Below, one piece after another: positions 6,815-12,231 of a stretch of DNA of 14,991 nucleotides. Origin of the DNA: Candidatus Saccharimonadia bacterium. Its GTDB lineage: Bacteria; Patescibacteriota; Saccharimonadia; Saccharimonadales; Saccharimonadaceae. The DNA is taken from NCBI GenBank assembly GCA_023257145.1, contig JALRDA010000126.1, forward strand, positions 1 through 14,991, written 5' to 3'. Under the pieces are notes generated by a model. It saw nothing but the letters and a program-made list of their open reading frames with translations. It was not told the DNA's origin and ran no database searches. Position 1 is the stretch's first letter. Each line of letters opens with the position of its first letter. The position numbers were made by a program, and so were the translations under genes.

Positions 6815-7826
6815 ATTTCAATATTGCATGTTGATAAAATAAATATCCTAAACCGATCGTGCCAATCAACAAAATAACACGCGTCAAAACAATACCAGCA
6901 ATTGCGGTTCCCTGCGATAAACCTGCCAGCGCCAAAAATGCCACCATAATCGCCTCGTACGCACCTGCTCCACCAGGAGTCACTACAAAGAATCCAGCAA
7001 CAGACGCAACCCCGTACGCGATCAAGATTGGTGCAGGATTGACCGGCACACCTAGCGCCCAAAAAGTAATCAAAAACAGCGCAACATCAGCGGCATTAAA
7101 CAGTAGCCCCCATAAAAATGGCTTGATTAATATACGCTTGTCGGCACGTAGTGCTAAGTAATCTTTATGTAGCTCATCGAAGAATTCATGCACCTGATCG
7201 TGCTGGAGCACGTTTTGTTTGCGCCCAAATGTTAGTTTCCGAACAACTTTATTAACCGTCCGCACTGTCCATCCGGCAAACCACGTCATGCGTTTAGTGC
7301 TGCTCATGACAAACATAGCGGTTATTAACACTCCAAGCATTCCCGTCGTCAGGATAGAACTCACTAAAATAATCCAACGATTAATACCGCCGTCGATTGT
7401 CACTACTAACACCGCAACCGACAACAAAACAATAAATGCCGCAAACCCCATCGAATATCGCACTACCTGCGCCATCGTTGACCGACCCGGCGACACCCCA
7501 TAGCCGCCCAAGCGCCAACCCATATAGGACACACCGCTCACTCCACCACTTGGCAAGACATGATTAACAAAGTTCATCTCTAGCGACATACGTGCTAGTC
7601 CAAACGGCGAGATCTCATTGATCGCCTTTTTCTGACGCAAATACGAAAACATCATTTCACCCGCTGCATAGTACACCAACAGCTGTCCGGGAATCAGGAG
7701 TAGTAAAATCCATATATTCACTTGCTCGAGCAATTTCCACGCATGCACTAATTCATGACGGGAAAAAAAGATAATAACCGCGATCAATACCAGGGTAATC
7801 GTGCTCAACCACGTTCGGAAACTCAT
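6783..7826 (-). CDS. UPF0104 / lysylphosphatidylglycerol synthase TM-like (flippase-like) membrane protein
   Basis: 347 aa with about eight hydrophobic segments. Family landmarks are the first transmembrane helix TLVLIAVIIFF, the conserved NFVNHVLPSGGVSGVSYM (85-102), and the C-terminal TPGGAGAYEAIMVAF (283-297), equivalent to the PxPGGxGxxE element of the YbhN/AglD/MprF-flippase superfamily. Members act in membrane lipid or lipid-linked glycan handling; no lysyl-transferase domain is attached, so only the flippase-like half is present and its substrate is unknown. The frame stays open upstream to 7919, but I choose the ATG at 7826: the upstream part would overlap the divergent gene and encodes nothing family-like, and a -10 box ends exactly 6 bp before this ATG. 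First gene of the xseA-xseB-methyltransferase operon. Confidence 0.88.
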   Translation of the reverse strand: MSFRTWLSTITLVLIAVIIFFSRHELVHAWKLLEQVNIWILLLLIPGQLLVYYAAGEMMFSYLRQKKAINEISPFGLARMSLEMNFVNHVLPSGGVSGVSYMGWRLGGYGVSPGRSTMAQVVRYSMGFAAFIVLLSVAVLVVTIDGGINRWIILVSSILTTGMLGVLITAMFVMSSTKRMTWFAGWTVRTVNKVVRKLTFGRKQNVLQHDQVHEFFDELHKDYLALRADKRILIKPFLWGLLFNAADVALFLITFWALGVPVNPAPILIAYGVASVAGFFVVTPGGAGAYEAIMVAFLALAGLSQGTAIAGIVLTRVILLIGTIGLGYLFYQHAILKYGKKRPPINR

Positions 7827-7831
7827 ATAAC

Positions 7832-7843
7832 TAGTATATACTA
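7832..7843. promoter_or_regulatory. Shared palindromic -10 element of two divergent leaderless genes
   Basis: TAGTATATACTA is a perfect 12-bp palindrome. It supplies TATACT on the plus strand (7837-7842), 7 bp before the ATG at 7850, and TATACT on the minus strand (7838-7833), 6 bp before the ATG at 7826. Neither side has a Shine-Dalgarno or a good -35; the plus side has TTCGGA at 7814-7819 with 17-bp spacing. Confidence 0.7.
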
Positions 7844-7849
7844 CAAGAT

Positions 7850-9019
7850 ATGTATATTGCGATTCTAGGACGACAACCATCACTCGGCATGGCCGAGCTT
7901 GAACACTTATATGGTGCACAGAACACCCGCTGGTTTTCCGACCAGTCCGCGACTGTTAAATCTGACACACTTTCCATCGAGCGCCTTGGTGGTACACAAA
8001 AAGCCGGCCGCGTCGTCATCGAGCTGCCAGCAAGTGACTGGCACCGTGTCAGTCAAAAGATTGTCCAAGCCTACGTCCAGGCATGGTCAGGCGCCGAGGG
8101 CAAGATAACCCTGGGTATAAGTGTCTACGGTTTTAATATTGATGGCCGCGAAGTCCAAAAAACTGGTATCATCCTCAAACAAAAACTGAAGAAGAACAAT
8201 GTCAGCCTACGTCTTATCCCCAATAGTGACGCCGTCCTCAACACCGCAACCGCGCATCATAACAAGCTCGGTCTCTCGAACAATAAAGTTGAGCTCTTGG
8301 TTGTTAAAGGCGGTAACGGAAATATCATCGTTGCCGAAAGTACTGGCGCCCAAAACATCACCGCCCTTGCCCGTCGCGATCAGGAGCGCCCAAAACGTGA
8401 TGCGTTTGTTGGAATGCTACCGCCAAAACTCGCCCAAATGATGATCAACATGACGACGAAAGTCGATACTCCATCAATCCGCATTCTTGATCCGTTTTGC
8501 GGCACGGGGGTCATCCTGCAAGAAGCAGCGCTAATGAACCATGCCGTATACGGCACCGACCTTTCAGAGAAAATGGTTAAATATTCGCAACAGAACCTTG
8601 AATGGCTCGCTGACACACACCATCTGACAATCGATGCAACCGTTCATCAGGGTGACGCAATGGATACAAAATGGCAAGCGCCAATCGACGCAATCGCCTG
8701 CGAAAGCTATCTAGGGCAACCATTCAGCGCCCCACCTTCTCCCGCAAAATTAGATGAAGTTCGCAAGAACTGCAATTTCATCATTAGTACATTCCTAAAG
8801 AATATCGGCTCGCAAATCGAATCAGGCACACCCCTGTGCGTTGCCGTTCCGGCCTGGAAAAGCGTGAACAATGATTTTACTCACCTACCATTTATTCGCC
8901 AGATTGAAACACTAGGATTTGAACGATATGAATTTAAAAACATCGATCAGGATGAGTTACTGTATTTTCGCGAAGATCAAATCGTGGCCCGCGAACTACT
9001 CGTATTAGTCAAAAAATAA
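7850..9019 (+). CDS. Trm-G10/Trm11-like THUMP-type RNA (guanine-N2) methyltransferase family protein
   Basis: 389 aa. The N-terminus MYIAILGRQPSLGMAELEHLYG matches the ferredoxin-like start of Trm11/TrmG10 proteins. A THUMP-like region follows (ITLGISVYGF at 86-95, NKLGLSNNKVELLVVKGG at 138-155). The linker ARRDQERPKRDAFVGMLPPKLAQ (174-196) is a COG1041 signature. The Rossmann domain has motif I DPFCGTGVILQEAA (214-227) and the acidic YGTDLSEKM (234-242). The catalytic motif IV, normally (D/N)PP(Y/F), reads CESYLGQPF (284-292), so the usual base-contacting residues are replaced; activity on tRNA G10 is therefore uncertain. The ATG at 7850 has no ribosome site and a -10 box 7 bp upstream, so the mRNA is probably leaderless. 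The stop is followed by the converging structured element at 9023. Confidence 0.82.
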   Translation: MYIAILGRQPSLGMAELEHLYGAQNTRWFSDQSATVKSDTLSIERLGGTQKAGRVVIELPASDWHRVSQKIVQAYVQAWSGAEGKITLGISVYGFNIDGREVQKTGIILKQKLKKNNVSLRLIPNSDAVLNTATAHHNKLGLSNNKVELLVVKGGNGNIIVAESTGAQNITALARRDQERPKRDAFVGMLPPKLAQMMINMTTKVDTPSIRILDPFCGTGVILQEAALMNHAVYGTDLSEKMVKYSQQNLEWLADTHHLTIDATVHQGDAMDTKWQAPIDAIACESYLGQPFSAPPSPAKLDEVRKNCNFIISTFLKNIGSQIESGTPLCVAVPAWKSVNNDFTHLPFIRQIETLGFERYEFKNIDQDELLYFREDQIVARELLVLVKK

Positions 9020-9022
9020 AAT

Positions 9023-9077
9023 GGCCAGAGCCCCGCAAGAGGATCTGGCACTTGCCGGATCATTACGGGGATCCAGC
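9023..9077 (-). repeat. Structured 3' element, copy A (terminator-like)
   Basis: Lies 26 bp after the stop of lipoprotein gene 1. Outer stem: CCCCG (9031-9035) with CGGGG (9066-9070), extended by two pairs after one mismatch. Inner hairpin: GATCTGGC (9042-9049), loop ACTT, GCCGGATC (9054-9061), with one G-T pair. Competing pairing: GCCAGA (9024-9029) with TCTGGC (9044-9049). On the minus strand it is followed by ATTTTATTTTTTG, so it should terminate the lipoprotein transcript. It is the most diverged of three related copies. Confidence 0.7.
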
Positions 9078-9102
9078 ACACCCTTGTCACGTTCGATGAA
9101 TA

Positions 9103-9339
9103 CTACCCTGCTGCAATGCAGCGGCCGTTGTCATCTCGCGCAAACCCCGACTCCGTATCAGTCGTCCAATGGAATGTCGCCGTGACGGCGTTTGAACAAG
9201 CAGTGCCCGCGCTCACATCTTGCGTCGTCGGCGAACGATCCGGATGTGACTCTTTCGGTGAACAGCCGGCTGCAAAAAAAGCAGTCGCCGACAACACCAC
9301 TAGCAACGTAACCCTCCTACATACTGAACCTGCGTACAT
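9103..9339 (-). CDS. Small secreted lipoprotein (lipoprotein 1)
   Basis: 78 aa from the ATG at 9339. The frame is open to an ATG at 9384, but that ATG is fused to the -10 box of a good promoter, so it lies upstream of transcription start. The 9339 start has GGGAG 7 nt upstream. The signal peptide has basic residues (CRR), a hydrophobic core TLLVVLSATAFFAA and lipobox AAGC, with lipidation expected on that Cys. The mature part is about 53 residues: a polar Pro/Ser/Thr linker (SPKESHPDRSPTTQDVS) and a short domain with two Cys (TACSNAV and NGRCIAAG) that could form a disulfide. Family unknown. It is the last of three consecutive lipoprotein cassettes and is followed by structured element copy A. 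Confidence 0.75.
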   Translation of the reverse strand: MYAGSVCRRVTLLVVLSATAFFAAGCSPKESHPDRSPTTQDVSAGTACSNAVTATFHWTTDTESGFARDDNGRCIAAG

Positions 9340-9384
9340 GAATACACTCCCAATTTCAGCACTACAGACACCTTGTCTGAACAT

Positions 9385-9413
9385 AAAATATCATCTTTTA
9401 TAATTTTAGTCAA
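9385..9413 (-). promoter_or_regulatory. Promoter of lipoprotein gene 1
   Basis: Minus strand TTGACT (9408-9413), 17-bp spacer beginning AAAATT, then TATTTT (9385-9390). Start expected near 9378, giving a leader of about 40 nt. Confidence 0.7.
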
Positions 9414-9436
9414 TAAAATTGCCTCACATAGGAAAA

Positions 9437-9488
9437 GCCAGGTCCTCTTATAAGAACCTGGCTGTGCAGGTCATTAAGGAGACCTGGC
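9437..9488 (-). repeat. Structured 3' element, copy B (terminator-like)
   Basis: Lies 25 bp after the stop of lipoprotein gene 2. Outer stem: GCCAGGTC (9437-9444) with GACCTGGC (9481-9488), continued after one mismatch by five pairs. Inner hairpin: ACCTG (9456-9460), loop GCTGTG, CAGGT (9467-9471). Competing pairing: GCCAGGT (9437-9443) with ACCTGGC (9456-9462). On the minus strand it is followed by TTTTCCT. The segment TGCAGGTCAT is shared exactly with copy C. Confidence 0.75.
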
Positions 9489-9513
9489 AATCCTTTAAAA
9501 TTGTGTGCGCTGG

Positions 9514-10086
9514 CTATTTTGTAGCTTCGCCCTCCGGCGTACGGCACGGCACCGTTTTGCCGAGACGGTACTCCATAGTACTGGAATCCGTCGCCGATGC
9601 GTCGTCTGACGGGACGATGTAACGAAGATCGTTAGCGGTAGGTGGCGACTTGGGCGTCACGTAACGGCCGTCACTATAGCCACCTTTGCCGCCAAGCTCC
9701 GTGCAATTGTTCGCGTGGTATGCAAGGAGTGCCGTCAAAACTGCCGACTCGCCAACATCCGCAGCAAGCTCGTTCTTCAGATCAAGCAGTTGCGGACACT
9801 TCATCAGCCCTTGGGCGTACAAAGTGACTATTTGCTCGGGTATCCCCTCGCACGACGACGCTGGCTCACTCGGTGCAGCAAGCACCTCTTTGGTTGACGT
9901 TGCGGTCGGCGTGACTGTCGGAGTGGAATCGGGTACTGCCCATGTTGTCTGCGCAGGATTTGGAGGCCCGTTGGTTCCGACGACAATCTTCACGTCATTC
10001 CCACCAGGTACGCCCGGCGATGGCAGTGCACAGCCCGCCAGCAACAACAAAGCAGCTATAGCACATAATTTAGGTACGAACTTCAT
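9514..10086 (-). CDS. Secreted lipoprotein with Pro/Thr linker (lipoprotein 2)
   Basis: 190 aa. Textbook lipoprotein signal: MKFVPKLCAIAALLLLAGC, lipobox LAGC with Cys19. A Pro/Thr/Ser-rich linker follows (about 20-75, with TPTVTPTATSTK). A folded region runs from about residue 78, containing CEGIPEQIVTLYAQ, KCPQLLDLKNELAA and AYHANNCTELGGKGGY, and a tail with VPCRTPEG. These four Cys outside the signal could form two disulfides. The Leu/Ala-rich middle looks helical. The ATG at 10086 has AAGGAG 7 nt upstream. It has its own promoter and its own 3' structured element. I do not recognise the family. Envelope location is clear; any role in host contact would be a guess. Confidence 0.85.
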   Translation of the reverse strand: MKFVPKLCAIAALLLLAGCALPSPGVPGGNDVKIVVGTNGPPNPAQTTWAVPDSTPTVTPTATSTKEVLAAPSEPASSCEGIPEQIVTLYAQGLMKCPQLLDLKNELAADVGESAVLTALLAYHANNCTELGGKGGYSDGRYVTPKSPPTANDLRYIVPSDDASATDSSTMEYRLGKTVPCRTPEGEATK

Positions 10087-10125
10087 GACATGCTCCTTGA
10101 ATAATAGAAGAGATGTACGGCGTTG

Positions 10126-10137
10126 TGTAAGCTTACA
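10126..10137. promoter_or_regulatory. Possible operator palindrome at lipoprotein 2 start site
   Basis: TGTAAGCTTACA is a perfect 12-bp palindrome beginning at the last base of the -10 box of lipoprotein gene 2 and covering the predicted transcription start. A few 12-bp palindromes are expected by chance in 15 kb, so only the position makes it notable. Confidence 0.3.
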
Positions 10138-10163
10138 TTATACCCATTTTGCAATTTCGTCAA
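10137..10163 (-). promoter_or_regulatory. Promoter of lipoprotein gene 2
   Basis: Minus strand TTGACG (10158-10163) and a perfect TATAAT (10137-10142), but with a short 15-bp spacer. The spacer starts AAATT, as in the other two lipoprotein promoters. Confidence 0.6.
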
Positions 10164-10191
10164 CACAAGTGTATAGAAAACAAAGAAGAAT

Positions 10192-10242
10192 GCTAGGTCC
10201 CCATCGAGACCCAGCATATGCAGGTCATCGTGGGGACCTAGC
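10192..10242 (-). repeat. Structured 3' element, copy C (terminator-like)
   Basis: Lies 13 bp after the stop of lipoprotein gene 3. Outer stem is 12 perfect pairs: GCTAGGTCCCCA (10192-10203) with TGGGGACCTAGC (10231-10242). Inner hairpin: GACC (10208-10211) with GGTC (10223-10226) around the self-complementary GCATATGC. Competing pairing: GCTAGGT with ACCCAGC (10209-10215), 6 of 7. On the minus strand it is followed by ATTCTTCTTTGTTTTC. The promoter of lipoprotein gene 2 lies just beyond. Confidence 0.8.
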
Positions 10243-10255
10243 TTACCCGGTACTT

Positions 10256-10633
10256 TCAGCACTTATCGGAGATATTTAACGGACGTATAGCTACTCCAGG
10301 ATTATCCCGAACAATACCTTCGCGAACCTGATTGGCAACATCACGAACAAAATCTGCTGGCGGTGTTCCCTTGAGATCACAGTATAGCTTGTTTGCGCCG
10401 GCCTCTAGCTGCTCTAACTGCCGGTCGACCGGGAGACTAAAATCTACCACACCGCTAAGCTGTTCCTTCAGACCATTCATCGCCTCTTTGCCCAGATTGT
10501 TCACCTCCTCTGCCGCAGAGGAAAGATTCGGGACCGGAATAGTCACCTCTCCGCCACAGCCAGACAATGCCAACATCAATGCACCGCTGACAAAGATAGT
10601 GCGAACCATTTTGTGCTGATTTTCAAGCAACAT
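10256..10633 (-). CDS. Small secreted lipoprotein (lipoprotein 3)
   Basis: 125 aa. Signal peptide with basic residues (HKMVR), core TIFVSGALMLAL and lipobox LSGC. The mature chain starts CGGEVTIPVPN, then an amphipathic helical stretch (SSAAEEVNNLGKEAMNGLKEQLSGVV), a second helix RQLEQLEAGANKLYC, and a C-terminal part ending NISDKC. The Cys in LYCDLKG and the terminal Cys could pair. The ATG at 10633 has AAGGAG 5 nt upstream, and a second Met nine residues in is the alternative start. Its promoter is back to back with that of rpmA. Not similar in sequence to lipoproteins 1 and 2 by eye. Family unknown. Confidence 0.85.
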   Translation of the reverse strand: MLLENQHKMVRTIFVSGALMLALSGCGGEVTIPVPNLSSAAEEVNNLGKEAMNGLKEQLSGVVDFSLPVDRQLEQLEAGANKLYCDLKGTPPADFVRDVANQVREGIVRDNPGVAIRPLNISDKC

Positions 10634-10671
10634 GACAACTCCTTAGTTAGTCGACTCCGTCATGTATTTAT

Positions 10672-10701
10672 ATTATCCTCCGTCATCTAAATTTCAGTCA
10701 A
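10672..10701 (-). promoter_or_regulatory. Promoter of lipoprotein gene 3
   Basis: Minus strand TTGACT (10696-10701), 18-bp spacer beginning GAAATT, then GATAAT (10672-10677). The leader is about 33 nt. Its -35 lies 21 bp from the -35 of the divergent rpmA promoter. Confidence 0.65.
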
Positions 10702-10722
10702 TAGCCATCATTGCCATACCCC

Positions 10723-10751
10723 TTGACGAAACCCATCAAATTAGCTACAAT
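10723..10751 (+). promoter_or_regulatory. Promoter of rpmA
   Basis: TTGACG (10723-10728), 17-bp spacer, TACAAT (10746-10751). Start expected near 10758. The leader of about 32 nt carries AAGGAG at 10777-10782, 7 nt before the ATG. Confidence 0.82.
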
Positions 10752-10789
10752 TGAACAGATTGATTTTAGAAACTATAAGGAGTTAACCT

Positions 10790-11062
10790 ATGTCACACGT
10801 TAAAGCAGGTGGTTCAAGCAAGAACATCCACAACAACGCCGGCCAACGCCTTGGTGTTAAGCGCTTTGGTGGCCAGACTGTTCGTACCGGTGAAGTATTG
10901 GTACGCCAAACTGGTTCTACTAAAGTTGCAGGCCCTGGTACATTTATCAGCAAAAACTTTACTATTCACGCCGCTGTTGATGGCATCGTTGAGTTTAGCA
11001 AGGTTAAAAAAGGTCACTTTACTGGCAAAAGCGTACCTCGCACTCAAGTCAGCGTACGCTAA
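10790..11062 (+). CDS. rpmA: 50S ribosomal protein bL27
   Basis: 90 aa, normal length. L27 lies near the peptidyl-transferase centre, its flexible N-terminus reaching the P-site tRNA. The family core is unmistakable: KAGGSSKN near the N-terminus, GQRLGVKRFGGQTV, GEVLVRQTG, then FTIHAAVDGIVEF. There is no cleavable N-terminal extension of the Firmicutes type. The start reads MSHVKAGG where most bacteria have MAHKKAGG, so Ser and Val replace Ala and Lys at positions 2 and 4. Promoter, AAGGAG site and terminator are all strong, so it is a well-expressed single-gene unit. Its usual partner rplU (L21) is not adjacent, and obg is not in the window. Confidence 0.96.
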   Translation: MSHVKAGGSSKNIHNNAGQRLGVKRFGGQTVRTGEVLVRQTGSTKVAGPGTFISKNFTIHAAVDGIVEFSKVKKGHFTGKSVPRTQVSVR

Positions 11063-11076
11063 TACCGTACTTATAC

Positions 11077-11110
11077 AAAAATACTCCGCTTCGTAGCGGA
11101 GTATTTTTTT
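11077..11110. terminator. Bidirectional intrinsic terminator between rpmA and the convergent hypothetical operon
   Basis: A perfect 10-bp stem ATACTCCGCT (11081-11090) / AGCGGAGTAT (11095-11104), loop TCGT, with T6 at 11105-11110 on the plus side and an A run at 11077-11080 that gives a T run on the minus side. Confidence 0.93.
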
Positions 11111-11123
11111 AGTTTTAGCGATA

Positions 11124-11327
11124 TTAGTTCTGTCGACCGATTTGATCAATCTCACTATCACGATGGACAGCGACTGTCACCTCTTCCGATAGAATAGGCG
11201 ATTCGACTGCAATACGGGTTACCCCGTGACCTAGTTTCCCGATTGATCGGTCAACATCCTCAGGTGAGAACTCGCGAGGTGTCGGTACAATAAATTCTGA
11301 AAAATTTTCTGTTCTTTGTTCAATCAT
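11124..11327 (-). CDS. Hypothetical protein, acidic, 67 aa
   Basis: Small soluble protein, no signal or membrane segment, no Cys. It starts MIEQRTENFSEFIVPTPREF and continues with a predicted helix SPEDVDRSIGKLG and two short beta-like stretches (VTRIAVESPI and EEVTVAVHRD). AAAGGA lies about 9 nt before the ATG. It begins 35 bp after the stop of the 254-aa gene in the same direction and ends just before the bidirectional terminator, so the two form an operon. Gene reality rests on start signal, spacing and terminator placement; function and family are unknown. Confidence 0.65.
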   Translation of the reverse strand: MIEQRTENFSEFIVPTPREFSPEDVDRSIGKLGHGVTRIAVESPILSEEVTVAVHRDSEIDQIGRQN

Positions 11328-11362
11328 CTTAATCTTTCCTTTTTATTTTATCGTGATTAGAC

Positions 11363-12127
11363 TTAGCGGTTCATCATTCGATCGTATACGCTGGGAAACG
11401 ATACACCAGTGACATGCCGACCCAGATCTTCTGCCGCCTTACGACGTATTCGTAAACGGTCAGCGCTACGGATCACTAGATTCATATCAACGCCAGCAGT
11501 TTTTGCATCGTCAACGTACCGCATCCACTTCAGCTGCCCCTTGCGCTCGTCCTCATTCACCGACCCAAGCAAGACATCATTATTCCAGCGTGGCCTTTCG
11601 CCGCTCATCGCATATGCGTTCACTTCACTAGCAATTGCCTGATTCCAACCAGCGCCAACAATCTTGGTGTTGGTATCTTCTTTTCCGTCAAGGTACCCAC
11701 CAACCATCGCAGGCGAGCTCATGGCGATTACTTCCGAGCCATAGCCGCCCACAATACGATTCTCGAGGTCTGACCACAGCGAACCGACACGTTCGTCTTG
11801 AGATAGTGCATCAACCATTCCCCGCATACCATTCTGACGTGTAATAAGTGTCCGCGCGACATCGTGACCGCGCTGAGTTGCAAAAGTCGCATAATCCTGC
11901 ATATCCCGCACCAAATCGAGAGGGGTTTTTTGACCTTTACTTGACTCGATCGGTCCCGCTGAGACAATACGACCAAGTAGATGGTCCATAATAAATGCGC
12001 CCTGCTCTGATTCTGGTAAAGCTTTGACGTCTTCGCTTTCGAGCAACTCAGTTGTCAACTTGGCAAAATCTATCGGCTGAGGTTCTCGTTCGTAGTCGTT
12101 ATGACTAGGTAGTTGATTGTGGTTCAT
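11363..12127 (-). CDS. Hypothetical protein, soluble, 254 aa
   Basis: Unrecognised cytoplasmic protein, no signal peptide or membrane helix. The N-terminal 20 residues are polar (MNHNQLPSHNDYEREPQ), then an acidic helix (AKLTTELLESEDVKALPES). The middle contains a Gly/Ser/Ala stretch IVGGYGSEVIAMSSPAMVGGYLDG. The C-terminus has a basic helix RSADRLRIRRKAAEDLGRH before the closing SFPSVYDRMMNR. No catalytic motif stands out. AAAGGA lies 12 nt before the ATG, a long but usable spacing. Its promoter overlaps the terminator of the upstream response regulator, and it is followed by the 67-aa gene. Probably lineage-specific. Confidence 0.85.
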   Translation of the reverse strand: MNHNQLPSHNDYEREPQPIDFAKLTTELLESEDVKALPESEQGAFIMDHLLGRIVSAGPIESSKGQKTPLDLVRDMQDYATFATQRGHDVARTLITRQNGMRGMVDALSQDERVGSLWSDLENRIVGGYGSEVIAMSSPAMVGGYLDGKEDTNTKIVGAGWNQAIASEVNAYAMSGERPRWNNDVLLGSVNEDERKGQLKWMRYVDDAKTAGVDMNLVIRSADRLRIRRKAAEDLGRHVTGVSFPSVYDRMMNR

Positions 12128-12161
12128 TTGTTTATTTTATCCTTTGTGGTATTTGAATATT

Positions 12162-12190
12162 ATCATAGCATAAGTACAATAAAAAAGCAA
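12162..12190 (-). promoter_or_regulatory. Promoter of the two-gene hypothetical operon
   Basis: Minus strand TTGCTT (12185-12190), 17-bp spacer ending TGC, then TATGAT (12162-12167), so it also has the extended TGn. The -35 is built from the base of the upstream terminator stem and its T tract. Confidence 0.6.
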
Positions 12191-12210
12191 TCCCGAGACT
12201 ACGGGGTTGC
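12181..12210 (-). terminator. Intrinsic terminator after the orphan response regulator
   Basis: On the minus strand GCAA and TTGC close a stem that continues, after one C-A mismatch, with CCCG/CGGG (12187-12210), followed by TTTTTT (12186-12181). It lies 21 bp after the response regulator stop. Confidence 0.75.
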
Positions 12211-12231
12211 ACATACCTCGTAACGTAAAAA

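Noticed and set aside
7827..7919. N-terminal extension of the flippase-like protein to 7919
   Set aside because: It would overlap the divergent methyltransferase gene and adds residues unlike a membrane-protein N-terminus; the -10 box fits the ATG at 7826.
9340..9384. ATG at 9384 as the start of lipoprotein 1
   Set aside because: It immediately follows the -10 box TATTTT, so it would lie upstream of the transcription start; the ATG at 9339 gives a proper signal peptide and has GGGAG before it.
9022..10242. The three structured elements as integron attC sites in a cassette array
   Set aside because: Gene-plus-imperfect-palindrome order is suggestive, but the ends (GCYAGGT/ACCTRGC) do not fit the GTTRRRY/RYYYAAC core sites, there is no integrase in the window, and each cassette has its own promoter, unlike typical integron cassettes.
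9686..10279. Long plus-strand open frame (197 codons) opposite lipoprotein 2
   Set aside because: It has no promoter or ribosome site, runs through structured element C, and encodes a low-complexity Ser/Ala-rich chain. The minus-strand gene has a perfect lipoprotein signal, AAGGAG and a promoter.
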